A DNA stretch of 64,000 bases from Cycas panzhihuaensis (lineage: Eukaryota; Cycadophyta): positions 209,505,741 to 209,569,740 of the forward strand of contig CM041465.1 in NCBI GenBank assembly GCA_023213395.1. Reading direction: 5' to 3'. The translations under genes and the position numbers were made by a program. How positions within the stretch are numbered: position 1 is the stretch's first letter; the number at the start of each line of letters is the position of its first letter. The notes beneath the pieces were generated by a model. The model searched no databases and had not been told where the DNA came from. It saw only the letters and a program-made list of their open reading frames with translations. Of this stretch, positions 1 to 10,850 are shown piece by piece.

Positions 1-15
1 ATATGAAAAAGACAA

Positions 16-107
16 ATGATTAGTTATAATTAATGTTTTGTTATTGAAAGCTAATGGACACATGATTAATTATAATTAATGTTTTGTTATTGAAAGCCAG
101 TGGACAC
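16..107. repeat. Tandem duplication, 46-bp unit x2
   Basis: Two adjacent copies (16-61 and 62-107) of an AT-rich unit containing TTTTGTTATTGAAAGC. They differ at only a few bases. They lie in the flank outside element A. Nothing else is visible in 108-274. Confidence 0.8.
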
Positions 108-279
108 TGTGAACAGTTGTAACATTTTGTCAAAATAGTCACCATTTTACGATATTTATAGGCCACTCTCAACTAGTTTTCAATGCGACACACCCTCACC
201 TAGTTATCAGTGTGACAACCAAAGTATCAAGCATGCCCAAAGATAAAAGGTTCATGTGCATTGTATATGACAATGTTTA

Positions 280-490
280 TGTTAGAATATTAATGTTTTA
301 TCCTAAGTCTTGTACTTAAGGGTCCCTTATGTAAATTGAGGGTTATGTGTCATAGTCCCTCTTCAATTTAAAAATGACACTTATCATACATGTACTGGGT
401 CTCTTATGTAAATCAGTTGTATATAAGAAAGAGAAACTCTCTCTCATCAATCAATGAAGATCATTCTCTTTCTAAATCTATTTTTCATCA
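280..490 (+). repeat. 5' LTR of element A
   Basis: Starts TGTTAGAATATTAATG and ends ATTTTTCATCA. A TATA-like TATATAAG lies near 420. It matches 40290-40500 over its full length. The LTR of element J (62481) begins similarly, so A and J are probably the same family. Confidence 0.92.
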
Positions 491-506
491 CGGTATCAAA
501 GTAGGT
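491..506 (+). promoter_or_regulatory. Primer binding site of element A (tRNA-iMet type)
   Basis: CGGTATCAAAGTAGGT directly follows the LTR. It resembles TGGTATCAGAGC, the complement of the initiator tRNA-Met 3' end, with the first T changed to C. Confidence 0.75.
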
Positions 507-1172
507 CTAATAGTAAGCCAGGCAAGGATATCAAACACCAGTTTTTGGAGAAACTGAGTAAGGAACAAGGTGACAAAGTTTCTGAAGAAAGAAAACAACG
601 TTTTTAGAAGAAAGGATGATATTGTACAGATACGTACAACCTTGTACAATTAGAAATTAAAGTGCTCAGATTGATGCGAAATTTCACTAGCAGAGACATC
701 TTGAAGAGTAGATTATATTGTCTCAAAGGCTCATTTGCAGAATTTGCCTTAATAAGCAGAAAATCACAAAAAATTTAGGGCACGAATTTGGATCTTCTAA
801 TATTAATTTCTCTCAGTTTTCTATGTTTCAATCACAGTAATTGGTCTTAAAATCTTCCTTAGACCATAAGCTTTCTGTTGAGTATAAGATTGCATAATTT
901 TATTAGAGATTTGTTGAGTTATGAGCAAAAAGGTGAATTAAACCATAATCGCCCCTCTTGTTTTCGTGCTATTTTTCTCTCAATCCAAAAAAAGTTTTCA
1001 AAATCTAATTTCAGATTCCTATAGATAGTGGAAAAATCTAACTTTTGAGGGCTTCATCTTTCAAATCTATACACCTATACTTTTTTCGTACAACCATACA
1101 GTCGTATGGACTTGGTCTATCACAGACAAAAAAAGAATTATTTTTGCAGTCCTCTCTATAATTTGTCATAAA
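507..1172 (+). other. Untranslated leader of element A
   Basis: AT-rich leader between PBS and gag. It has no ORF and no recognisable host sequence. A CGTATGG motif near 1105 recurs in the leader of J, supporting family identity. Confidence 0.6.
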
Positions 1173-1414
1173 ATGGCTTTAATTTATTCATTGGGAGAGT
1201 CATACAAGTTGACTGATCAGAATTATGCAACATGGAAGATTAAAATGAAAGGACTTTTAGCTGTTAAAAATGTCTAGGACATTGTCAGGGGAAAAGAAAA
1301 AGGAACAATCGTTGGAGATACTGTAAAACTTGCCAGTTGGGAAGACAGGGATAGGCAAGCATTAGCTATTATCACTCTATCCATAAGTGATTCAGTCAAA
1401 AAAATGAAGCCCAT
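1173..1414 (+). pseudogene. Element A gag, N-terminal part
   Basis: Begins ATGGCTTTAATTTATTC and encodes the usual Copia gag start, with LTDQNYATWKIKMKGLL near residue 13. A TAG replaces the expected Trp codon after KNV, so it is already broken. The frame is cut at 1415 by the 5' LTR of element B. Gag resumes after 24169 with LREQLYCLHLREGE. A stretch of perhaps 30 residues expected between the two halves, by comparison with the gag of J, is missing. Gag forms the virus-like particle that packages element RNA. Start chosen as the first ATG ahead of the conserved motif. Confidence 0.85.
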
Positions 1415-1875
1415 TGATAGAAGAATTAATGATTGATTTCATTAATTCATTGAGAATTCATTGCACTATATTTATGTAATGTTTGTACATAGTCTACATT
1501 GAGGGCTTCATTGTCATAAATGGGTTAAATCACAACTCAATGTTGTGAAACTAGGTGTGTGGGGGTTTATTTGCTATTAATGTTAAAATATTGTAAAGTC
1601 AATTTAATCATGCAAGGTGCCAAATGTCACCTTGCATGATCTTATGTTCAATGTTCCTCCTGCTTATTGTAACTGCCTCTTTTGTTCCTCATGCAAGGCA
1701 TTTTCTATGTAATGTATTATGTATGTACAATTTTGATATGAGATTAATGAAAGTTATTTTAGATTGGAGCCTATGAGAAACTCATCGCTTCTTTTGTGTC
1801 CATTGATTAAGTCTTTTAGAAGGTGTGCATGAGTCTTGAACCTGGGTTGAAACCCGGCACAACCCTCCCTTTTCA
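1415..1875 (+). repeat. 5' LTR of element B
   Basis: Starts TGATAGAAGAATTAATG and ends CTCCCTTTTCA. It is colinear and equal in length with 23709-24169. An ORF called on the minus strand over 1782-2069 spans the LTR/leader junction and is not a gene. Confidence 0.92.
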
Positions 1876-1877
1876 CT

Positions 1878-1889
1878 TGGTATCAGAGC
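1878..1889 (+). promoter_or_regulatory. Primer binding site of element B
   Basis: TGGTATCAGAGC, a perfect initiator tRNA-Met PBS, 2 bp after the LTR. Confidence 0.9.
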
Positions 1890-3345
1890 TGATCTTTCAA
1901 CCTGCTTACAGAGCAAAGTCTCCAGTCTGTCTTCACAGCTTCCCTCATTGCAATAGTCGCCATTCAATGCAGCAATAACCTCTGTATTTTCAGCTATCAA
2001 ACAAGCAAATCTTGTGATAGTATTATGACGTCTTCCAAGTGAAAAATATGTGCAAAATCTGAGTCGCATTGGAGCTGTAATAAATATTATGGGCTGTAAT
2101 CAAATCATTTTTTTGCTTCGTTGAATAAACATATGGCTGGTTTTTATGTTTTGTTGATCTCTATGTTCCTCCGTTAAGTGATCCTCATTTCTTCTTGACA
2201 TAATTGTGTCCTCGCGTGAGCTACATCTAGCATCGTGTCTTCGGCTGCATTCTTTGTGAGATTCAAGAGATTGAGTGACGCCCATTTCTTCTTGACGTAA
2301 CTACGTCTTGCATTGGTTTCACCTGCGTTGGTTATCTCCACGTTCCTCTACGTACATAGCTTATCTCCATAGCTTTGGTGGATCTTTCTCTGTGTGAAGA
2401 CGCATTTCTTATGATTACACTCTTTGCATGCTGGCTTGGCGTCTACCCATTGTTCCACGCCTCTCATTTGATCGCCCACATGGCTATATTTTTTCTCCTT
2501 GGCTCCACGATGTGATGCCTGAGTGATACTCTATCTTCACGGCCTCTGCATTACGTGGATACGACTTTTGTTGCGTGGTTCTAGTGCGTGGCGAAGCTCC
2601 AGTATCTTTTTCTTACATTTGATTTCCAATTTTGATTTGCCTCTCTAGGTGTGAAACCGACAGAGATCCAGAGGCAAACAGAGAGTTTTATTGTTCAAAT
2701 TTGATTAGTTGGCTGCGAACAGAGGATTTGGGCAAAGTTGTTGGCTTCATTTCATTCCTGTACACTATGGGGTTGATGGAACTGCATCATATGGCCGCTC
2801 TAAATGATCCTAGTTGCATCCTCTCCTCACTGGAGAAATTAAATTGAAATTTCACAACTTCTACAGAGAGATCCAATCCCCTATATCCAAACAGTGTCGT
2901 CGTTTTTTTCAAATCCTGTCGTTTATTTTTATTTTTCATAAAGTTTAAAAACTTTATGTTATTAACATTAGCATATTCATAGAATATTCTATTTTTGATA
3001 AAGGCCCTTAACCTAACGTTGCTCTTTTATCTTCTTTTTTTAAATCATTTTTTAGTTTTTTAGGCCTGTTTTTCAATCTATTTTAGACAATTTTTCAATT
3101 TTTTTGAGATTTTTTTTTCTGTTCTTATTGCTTAAAACATTAAATTTTTTATTTTTAATTACAAAAATATTTTTAAATTAATCAAAAACATTAAAAAAAT
3201 AATATCTAACTGAACCACCCATTTACTAACCTTGCAAGGGGAACGGTTAGGACCCTTGAAGTTACCACTCTGCACACGCTAGTGGTCTTTCTCAAATTTT
3301 GTGGATATTAGAGAAGCCCATTAGCTATCAGGTGTATTGAGTGGC
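1890..3345 (+). other. Leader region of element B, left of nested element E
   Basis: About 1.45 kb without a convincing coding region. A 71-codon ORF at 2632-2847 matches nothing I recognise. Positions 2890-3200 are very AT-rich with T and A runs. The leader continues after E at 18918-19240. Confidence 0.55.
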
Positions 3346-3350
3346 AGGCT

Positions 3351-4072
3351 TGTTGACTTAAAATCTGCTTTGTACTACAAGATCTTCACTTGTCAAGGTT
3401 CTCCACTATAGTCTAGGGTGTGTGCATATGGTCAACATACATATCTTTCATTCATTATGCCACATAAGTCCACAAATATGCTCATACACATAGAATCACC
3501 ATGCATTCCACATTAAATACATATGATATCCATGTAACTCTGTAATATTATTAGATAATAGTCAATACTTTATATCATATTCTGTCTGTACATGGCTGAC
3601 TGGTCAATAATACTAGGTCAGATCCCAAATAGATCACTTACTGGGCTCTCCATTGCTTCCCATGCATGGATGTGTTTAAATAACCTTTACGTCCCTACTG
3701 CAGAACGGTTGCAACTAACAGTCATAACCCTTTGCTTTCCCTAACAAATGTCTCTTCACTGTTAATCCATTCTTGTTATCTCCTTAATACGCCTATTAAT
3801 CCATACGATTGGGTCCATGTGTCTCTTTCCTTGTTTCATCCATTCTCGATATGTTCTTGACTGTGCAATATACGTTCGTTCTCTATTCGATGCGTTCCTG
3901 CTGTATAGTGTCCGTTCCTGTGAGGAAATGGTCCTATTTTCTGTGTATTTTCCATCTGTTCTTTTTCCTGAATGTATGTCAAACGGTGCCTTACAAAATA
4001 TCCACTATTTCATCTAGATTTTATCATATATTGCCCCTAACGGACGCACAGGAGTCAAATCTAACTGCAATA
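3351..4072 (-). repeat. 3' LTR of element E
   Basis: Colinear with 18166-18912, with roughly one difference in ten and small indels. On the plus strand it starts TGTTGACTTAAAATCTGC. Its far end is TA where the other copy has CA. ORFs called inside it (3809-4120) are non-coding. Confidence 0.9.
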
Positions 4073-4149
4073 TCTATTTGGGGTCAACAAAAATGGTTGA
4101 ACATCCGTGCTCAATTCTAAATTCTAAAAAAAAAAGAAAAAATTAATTT

Positions 4150-5267
4150 TGTCTTTCTCCTCCTCCCGTTTTGAGTTAGGACTGCTCTTGTAGTACCAAT
4201 TCCTTTGGTGGATCAGTGGCTCCCAATATGTCTTCATTGATTTGTGTTAATGTAGCTATAATTGCATCCTTTTCTTTAATTTTTTCTTGTAATTCTAGGA
4301 TTTGTATCTTGTACCCTTGTTCCAAGTCTTGTAGAAGTTGACTTATTTATGTACCCTTTTCACTTAAGGGTGATTGTGAAGAACCTTCCCCTGGTTCAGT
4401 AACCATCGGAAGTGGGGGTTCCATTTCCCATTCTTCTAGTGCCTCTTTTGTTTCTTGTTGTTCTCTACCCCTTTTTATGCCTCTCTTTATTACTTGTTTT
4501 TGCCTTGGTTAAAAGAGGGTCCCTAGTTTGTGTTGGATCCATTTTAACACCTTAGTCATTTCTAATTTGACCTACCTCTTTACACATGGGTCCTAAGTAC
4601 TGTTTGGCATAATATTCACCCATTTATTTATCATGGGCTCCCCGAGCCGAATATATAAGGAGGGAGGATTAATATCTAGACACTGCTGGAATAATAGTGC
4701 TAATAATAGCGATGGTTGTCTAAAGGGGTGAGTTTGAAGCTCCCCAAACTATTGCTCCATACGGTTTGCTAAAAATTCACACCAATTCATCTTCACTCCA
4801 TCCCGTGATGCTATAAGTAAGGGCATTAATCCTCCAAGAATGTATGTATGTATTTGTTTTGATAAAAATTTAGATACTAGAATTTTTGCGGCCCATTGCA
4901 GTTTTCTGTCCATGATATCTATAATCTTTATTCCGCCAGAATAAACCTGGGTGTCTGGAGCACATAATTCCCTTGTCCATATTTCCCGGTCTACTTCGAA
5001 TCTTTTCATGGCCATAGGGGTTTCACCCTCTTTGGACAATCCAATAATCTCATGAATAGCTACTGCATTTATTTTGACCTTCTCCCTATTAAATTTAACA
5101 GCTACAATAATTTGTTCCATGATTTCAGGCTCCCAATATAGTGGAGGCATTATCACAAAGTCCTCCCATCCTACTTGCTTGATCCTGGCTTTAAAATTTG
5201 CTAGTAATTCTTCGAATTCTCCCAGAAGTCTTGGCAAATAGGTCTCTTGTATCCCTGCAATTCTCAT
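4150..5267 (-). pseudogene. Extra ORF of element E downstream of integrase
   Basis: A 172-codon open stretch starts at 5267 (MRIAGIQETYLPRLLG). The same strand stays protein-like down to about 4150 with a few stops: an acidic, Pro/Glu-rich segment, then a likely coiled coil (ILELQEKIKEKDAIIATL). Position and sense orientation after integrase match the third ORF seen in some plant Tat/Athila gypsy elements. I recognise no enzyme motif and no membrane segment, so calling it envelope-like would be unsupported. Followed on the minus strand by a purine-rich stretch at 4149-4168 about 80 bp from the LTR. Confidence 0.55.
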
Positions 5268-5924
5268 CCTATGGCCGAAAGGGAATGTATGGAAAAAAAC
5301 AGATGTAACACTAGATTACTTTGAGGGACTTACACCTTCTTGCCTAAACATGCGTTCCCTGGTTCAGATGGCAATTAGGTGCCCTCTCTGCTCCAAGCGT
5401 TCTGCGTTTCCAACAATTATAGCCGACTGCTTCTTGGGAGAGTTGTATTACTTCTCTTTCTTCATATGTTTGATTGCCGAAATGATTCTAGGGTGTAGGG
5501 TTTTATATTTGTCCTTTTTTAATCCGTTCGGGTCGCATTCCTTTCTGGGAACACATGCATTCAACAATAGTCCATTATGTTCCCTTTTTGGAATGGTTCC
5601 GGTTCTAGCTAGCTTTATCTTGTCCTATTCCCTATTAGGAACGCATCTAATTCCGCTAAGTATCTTTGCTCTGCTTCCATTCCAATTCTGGAATGCAAGG
5701 TACAATTTCTTAGAATGATTGTTGGCTTTTGTCTAGATATATGATTTTGCAAGTTACGATTGGTATTTTTTCCTTTCTTTTTTTTTTTTTTTTAAGAGGG
5801 TTTTTGTGTTTATGCACCAATGTAGAGTCCTTGTTCTGGTACTAGGACAACTTTGGTTGTCTGCAAATATACATCCAGTTGACTATTACTGAAGAGGTAC
5901 TTTTTAATGGTAATATTTTTTTAA
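5268..5924 (-). other. Element E spacer between integrase and extra ORF
   Basis: About 650 bp, T-rich on the plus strand, including a T run near 5778. A plus-strand ORF (5350-5718) is rich in hydrophobic and Cys codons because of base composition. I see no gene. Confidence 0.5.
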
Positions 5925-6849
5925 CTAATTGTCGTTAACTAGGGTGGGCAGCCAATGACTGTCTACCTCTTGTAACTTTATCGATCCGTTAGGATAGATA
6001 CATTCCACTTGGTAAGGTCCTAACCATCGCGGTTTCAATTTCCCGGGATGGGTGCAAAATTTATTGTCATACAATAGGACCTGTTCTCCTTCCTTGAACT
6101 GAGGGCATCTAAGGTGACGATCATGCCATGCTTTTTGTCTCATTTTTTCGATTTCTTGTAACCATTCTAATTTTTGTTTATCCTCATCCAGTTGGATTAG
6201 TTGCCATAATCGTTCTCGTAAGGATTTGAAGTCATCTAATCGGCAAGCCAAGGCGATTCTCAGGCTCGGAATTTGGAACTCGATAGGGAGTATAGCTTCT
6301 ATCCTGTACACCAACTTAAATGGTGTGTGTCTCGTAGCTTGCTTGTATGTTGTACGGAATGCCCATAAGACAAAGGGTAGTTTCTTTGCCCAATCTGCTC
6401 TGCCAATGTCACAAACTTTCCTTAAACAATTTTCCAAGATCTTATTGGAACTTTCTGCTTGCCCATTTGCACAAGGGTAATAACGCGTGGATTTGTTATG
6501 GGTGATCAGGAATGTTTCTATTAATTCCTTGATAACCTCATTAAAAAAATGGGCTCCTTGGACACTAATCAATTCGATAGGACATCTGAATCTTATGACG
6601 ATGATCTCATAGAGGAATCGGGCTGTACAAGTTGCATCTGTCTTACGTAGTGGTCTAGCTTCCACCCATTTCGTTGTATAGTCTGTAGCTACCAAAATAT
6701 AACGGGCTTGCATTCTTCTTGCAGCTGGCTTGATAGGTCCGATAAATTTGAACACCATTTTTCGAAGGGTGCCAGAGGAAGGATTGGGTTTAGGGGGTTG
6801 AAGTCCCTTCGATTGGGTTTCCCTACCCTTTGGTAATGGTTGCGCTTCT
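5925..6849 (-). pseudogene. Element E integrase, catalytic core and C-terminus
   Basis: Joins the double-stranded element DNA to the host chromosome. On the minus strand, QRVGKPNRRD and APFEKW lead to a frameshift near 6760, then FIGPIKPAARR, the first catalytic Asp in VATDYTTKWVEA, and a region where the second Asp is expected in a SDQG motif but SVQG is read (Asp to Val). The catalytic Glu is in NGQAESSNKIL. A GPY-like C-terminal end (RWLGPYQV) is present. Loss of the second catalytic Asp would inactivate the enzyme. The core is otherwise open for 277 codons. The N-terminal zinc-binding half lies beyond insertion G. Confidence 0.88.
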
Positions 6850-6854
6850 TACCC

Positions 6855-7402
6855 TATTAAACCTTATGTTTACATGTTAAGCCTATGTACTTTATTTTTC
6901 ATGTATTATTTGTACCTTTGTACTTTATGGGGTGACTTATCACTTAAGTGATAAAGTGCACACCCACATTCTTTCCTAATGACACAACATTGTCACTAAA
7001 GGGTCAAATGGACCCTCATGCACTTTTGCTCACTTGAAAACCCAAAGGACACATGTCCTACATGCAAGGCATGTACTTTGAATGTTTGACACTTATCAAA
7101 TATCCAATGCCTTAGGTCTCTTCTTTCACTCTATATATTGAGATCTCTTCTCATGGTTCTCATATAGAGTTGGAGTTGTATTGTTATGCTGCTAGTTTGC
7201 TAATCAAACTGCTATTCATTTGGAGATTGGGCCAAGTCCAACTCCTCACATTTGGTATCATTTTGCTCTCACTCTTTGTGCTTTGATCTTGCTTATGTTG
7301 ATCTCATACTTTCAGTGTTAGTCTAAATTATTTGCTTTCTAGAACTAGAGTGAATCTATCTCCTAGATCTTGGGTTTCATAGGCCTTTTGGCCCTTTCAA
7401 CA
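6855..7402. mobile_element. Insertion G: solo-LTR-like element in the integrase of E
   Basis: 548 bp bounded by perfect 5-bp duplications TACCC (6850-6854 and 7403-7407) exactly where the integrase reading breaks. It starts TATTAAACC and ends CCCTTTCAACA, consistent with LTR-type ends (TG mutated to TA). TATA-like CTATATATTGAG near 7131. An internal TTTGGTATCATTTTGCTC near 7250 looks like a PBS, so the alternative is a 5' LTR plus a stub of internal sequence. No coding content. Confidence 0.65.
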
Positions 7403-7407
7403 TACCC

Positions 7408-7690
7408 AATTCTTCACATCTTCGAAAAGAGTCGGCCACCAAAATTCTGTTGTTAAGATTTTCCTCTATGTAATCCTGCATGTCCCCCTGCCACTCCTTC
7501 ATGAGCCTGAGATATCACTTGCTTCACCTTGTGGGGGTGAATGCACCATCGTAGAACATCATCTAGTCCTAATTAGTATAATTCTCCTCGGATTAGTTGG
7601 TAGGCCCCTGCTTTTCTTACTAAATTTCATTTTTGGGTCTTATCCATGGTTGGAGGACATTGTCCTGTGACCAAGAATTCGATTATATCC
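7408..7690 (-). pseudogene. Element E integrase, N-terminal zinc-binding part
   Basis: On the minus strand the translation reads through the RNase H/integrase linker to HEGVAGGH, the His pair of the HHCC zinc finger, and then WWPTLFEDVKNWV just before G. The Cys pair is partly lost: CQRV of related elements is read as YQRV on the other side of G. Several stops are present. Confidence 0.75.
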
Positions 7691-7833
7691 CGATACCACT
7701 TTATAGGAACTGATTCGATATTAAAGAGTGCTACATCCGGGAAGTCATCCAATACTCCTCTAGCCTTTTCTCCATTATGTATTCGAGAAAGTTAATCCGG
7801 GATGATATGTGCTTTCCTTGGTTTTACTATGAT

Positions 7834-8473
7834 TCAGAAAGTGAATTCTTGGAACAACATAAGCCAACGACTGATACGTCCCCTTAACAACGGTTTGTTG
7901 ACCAAATACATGAGTGCCTGATGATCCACATAGAATATAAAGGGATTCGCCAATAAGTAATTGCAAAACTTTTGGAGGGCATACACCATTATGAGCCCTT
8001 CTCGTTCTCTTTTTGTATAATTATGTTCTGCCCTAGTTAATTTTTGGCTGGCAAAGTATATAGGCCGGTCCACATTGTTTTCGTTGGGCTGGGCTAGAAC
8101 ACAACCAATTGCATATTAGGAGGCATCAACATGCACATGAAATATTTTATTCCAATCAGGAAAATGTAATACAGGATCTGACACTATTGCTTGTTTCAGG
8201 GTTTCAAACATTTTTTGTTGTTCTGGCCCCCACTATCAATCTATTTCCTCTTTAAGGAGGTCTTCCAATGGTCTTGCTATCTCGGCATACCCTTTTACGA
8301 ATTTGCGGTAATATCCGGTTAATCCTAAAAACCCCTTTACTTGCCATTGGTTCTGGGTTGGGGGAAATGTAGGATGGCTACCACTTTTGCTAGGTTCGTC
8401 ATTAATCCTTTCTTACTAACCACGTCCCCGAATATTGCCGAAAGGTACCAAAAAAGTACATTTTTCTGCGTTC
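7834..8473 (-). pseudogene. Element E RT thumb/connection and RNase H
   Basis: Right after F on the minus strand: LNAEKCTF, then FLGLTGYYRKFVKGYAEI (RT thumb), FHVHVDAS with the first RNase H Asp, REREGLIMVYALQKF with the Glu, VDHQALMYLVNK with a further Asp, and WLMLFQEF at the end. RNase H removes the RNA strand during reverse transcription. TAA/TAG stops interrupt it after EEID and DAS. It joins directly to the RT at 13304 when F is removed. Confidence 0.88.
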
Positions 8474-8478
8474 AAACA

Positions 8479-8838
8479 TGTTGGAGGATAATGTTTAATG
8501 TGTACGTGTCCCATTGTATTTAGGAGTAATGCACATATGTGCAACCAAGTGGTCATTAAATTATTGGTCAATAAATAGGTGTTATGTGGTTGGTTGTGTT
8601 GGAAGTCATTTATCCCACATGTAACACAAGTCATACTACTCTCTCTCACTTATTTAGTATATAAAGGTGGTTGAGGTAGTATATGTAATCAAATCATCAT
8701 TAAGACTCATGTTGAGTCTATGATGCATGAATGTTCTGATATTATCTTATTTGTGTTATCTTAATACAAGCTTTGTTTTGTTCAATGATATTGTTGGATA
8801 TTGTTGGTGATGAATGCTTTTCATGTTAAAATCCAACA
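8479..8838 (+). repeat. 5' LTR of element F
   Basis: Starts TGTTGGAGGATAATG, ends AAAATCCAACA, with TATA-like AGTATATAAAGG at 8657-8668. It matches 12944-13303 end to end. Confidence 0.95.
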
Positions 8839-8853
8839 TGGTGTCAAAGCAGG
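8839..8853 (+). promoter_or_regulatory. Primer binding site of element F
   Basis: TGGTGTCAAAGCAGG abuts the LTR; a variant of the initiator tRNA-Met PBS. Leader sequence without a gene follows to about 9200. Confidence 0.75.
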
Positions 8854-9239
8854 TTGCTGGTCAAACTTGTCATTGTGCAGGTTCGTTCCTTGGTTGTTGA
8901 TATGCGGCTCCATAAGAATTGAAGTGCTAGATTGAGGATTTATTTTTGGAAGGCGAAGTCCTATGGTCATCATTGCACCAAAACAGAATTTCCTTCGGGT
9001 AATATTGTTCCTTTCCTTGTTCCATAAAAAGGGAAATATCTATTAGGGTCTGAACTTTTTAAGATTTGGGTGGTGGAAACTTAAGTAAATTGCCAAGTTT
9101 TGGTTCTGCATGCATAAAGAAGTTAGCCACTGGTAAATTTGAAGCCACTCATATTCCTTGTATAATTAAGCAAAAAGGACCTCTATGTTGGAGATTATGT
9201 AAACCCTAAGTTAGAATGAGTAGAGCATGAATCACTCTC

Positions 9240-10037
9240 AGGGCTAGTGCTGGAAATAAACACTACAGAGATATTATATTTGGGCTGCTCCATAGCTGAA
9301 ATCAGAATGTAAAAGGCGAGCCATCTGCACAAACCGTGAGTGGCTACCATAAAAAGAAATCTGCAGCTCTCCACATCCTCAAAGGATTCCTCTGCATAGA
9401 AATTGAATTCCATAGCTATAATAAATTCTGAGAAGAAGAAAACCCTATTCTCTGTGTCCATTCAAATCCATATCAGGAGCTGCACATCCTGCTTGAAAAG
9501 AAGACTATACAAGAGGAATGCATGAACCACGTGATTGACCTCAATCAAGCTCTGTCCTGGTGGCTTTTTCAACCCTCTATCATTCATCATTGCTCTCACA
9601 AATTATTGCTAAACCCATTGAGCACCCCATCTAGATGGCCCATAAGCGAAATCGGTGAACTCTCGAGCGATGACCCTTTGAAATATCGCCAAGGAAAAGG
9701 GCGACAAGATCGATGACGATGATCCATCATTCAACCACCAGCTTATTGCTCCCATCGGTATAGCAACTGCGTCTCCTTGACGAATGCTCGCCAACTGTTC
9801 GGTCTCCATTTTAGGAATGACCATCCCCACAATTCCAGATCCTTCCAGTACATAGCAGAGCTTTGAAGAGTCTGAGTAGTGTGACAAAGCGAGGCCACGG
9901 TGGCTGAGAATGAGCTTGGCTGCACCCACCTTTGCCTCTGATAGCATGCTTACATCGGAGCTTTCCCAAACGTGATATAATCCAAAGTTCCTGAGCTTGG
10001 AGCTGATGGAATTGCCTAAGAATAGGACTGCATCCAT
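9240..10037 (-). pseudogene. Captured host fragment: 11S-globulin-like cupin
   Basis: A minus-strand open frame of 142 codons (10037-9609) starts with Met. It reads GAAKLILSHRGLALSHYSDS, LCYVLEGSGIVGMVIP, RQGDAVAIPMGAISWW and EFTDFAYGPSRW: the N-terminal cupin barrel of the two-cupin family related to seed 11S globulins and glutelin-like proteins. Below 9609 the similarity is weaker (QQFVRAM, then a possible second-barrel stretch near 9300), with stops and perhaps an intron remnant. Members of this family are full two-barrel proteins of roughly 350 residues, so this is a 5' fragment. It is antisense to element F and is most likely a copied host sequence. The family is clear to me; the exact ancestor gene is not. 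Confidence 0.75.
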
Positions 10038-10206
10038 TGTTGCTGATATTGGATAAACTTAATAGTATAGTTGCAAGCAAGGATTAACCTGCTGCTATAG
10101 TGAAGCGATATGTTGTTGCCCTTGGGACTGAGAAGCGCAACCGCTCATTCAAAGCGATTGGTTGTGCACTGTATTTGCCTTGGGAGGTGCTTTGCATTGT
10201 AGATAT

Positions 10207-10850
10207 TTGGTTAAGGGTCTGGACTCTTTTCGGATATTGGGAAGAAGGCCAAAGATCTTCTTACAAAGGACTACAAATATGACCGGAAATTACCGTGACT
10301 ACGTCTGACAAAGTTGGACTGGGATTTACATCAACTGGTATAAACAAAGGGGGATTTTTCTGTGGTGATACCAATACACAATACAAGTACCAGAATTCCA
10401 CTATTGATGTGAAAGTGGACACAAATTCTAATCACCATTGATGAAATTGTACCACGTGCAAAGGATTCTCGATTTGTTGCCGGATCAAAAGTCCGACAAG
10501 TTGGACTTGCGATGCCGCATGACCATGCCGACAGTTCAAGCATTGGTTTGACTCTAAATCCTATAGTTGACTTTTCTGGGACAATTGGAAGTGAGGGTTT
10601 TGCAGTTGGTGGTGAAGTAGGCTTTGATTACGCATCGTGAACATTCACAAACTACAATGCGAGGATAGGACTTACAAAGCCTAAAATAAGTGCTGCCATC
10701 ATATTGGTTGACAAGGGATACACCCTGAAAGCTTGATATCTGCATGTCGTGAATGCTATCACAAAGACTTCTGTTGTTGCTAAGATTTCTCAAAGGTTTT
10801 CAGCAAATGAAAACACTTTCATTGTGGGGGCTATGGATAAAGCTATTACA
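10207..10850 (+). pseudogene. Captured host fragment: mitochondrial porin (VDAC)
   Basis: A plus-strand translation in shifting frames follows plant VDAC, the voltage-dependent anion channel of the outer mitochondrial membrane, from its start codon (here TTG) through residue about 215 of the usual 276. Seen in order: GLFSDIGKKAKDLLTKDYKY, VTTSDKVGLGFTSTGINKGG, TIDVKVDTNSN, SSIGLTLNPIVDFSGTIGSE, FTNYNARIGLTKP, IILVDKGYTLKA, SQRFSANENTF. At least three frameshifts (near 10218, 10288 and 10432) and three stops break it. The coding sequence runs without any intron-like gap, which suggests a spliced mRNA origin. The last fifth of the protein is missing. It lies head to head with the cupin fragment, 169 bp away. 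Confidence 0.85.

Noticed and set aside
3809-4120. ORFs encoding Cys/Phe-rich peptides, mirrored at 18494-18880
   Set aside because: Both lie within the LTRs of E and are chance open frames in pyrimidine-rich DNA.
5350-5718. Hydrophobic 122-codon plus-strand ORF resembling a membrane protein
   Set aside because: Antisense to element E in T-rich DNA; hydrophobicity follows base composition.
10100-10282. 60-codon ORF starting at 10100
   Set aside because: It covers the VDAC 5' end in the wrong frame; the VDAC match lies in neighbouring frames.
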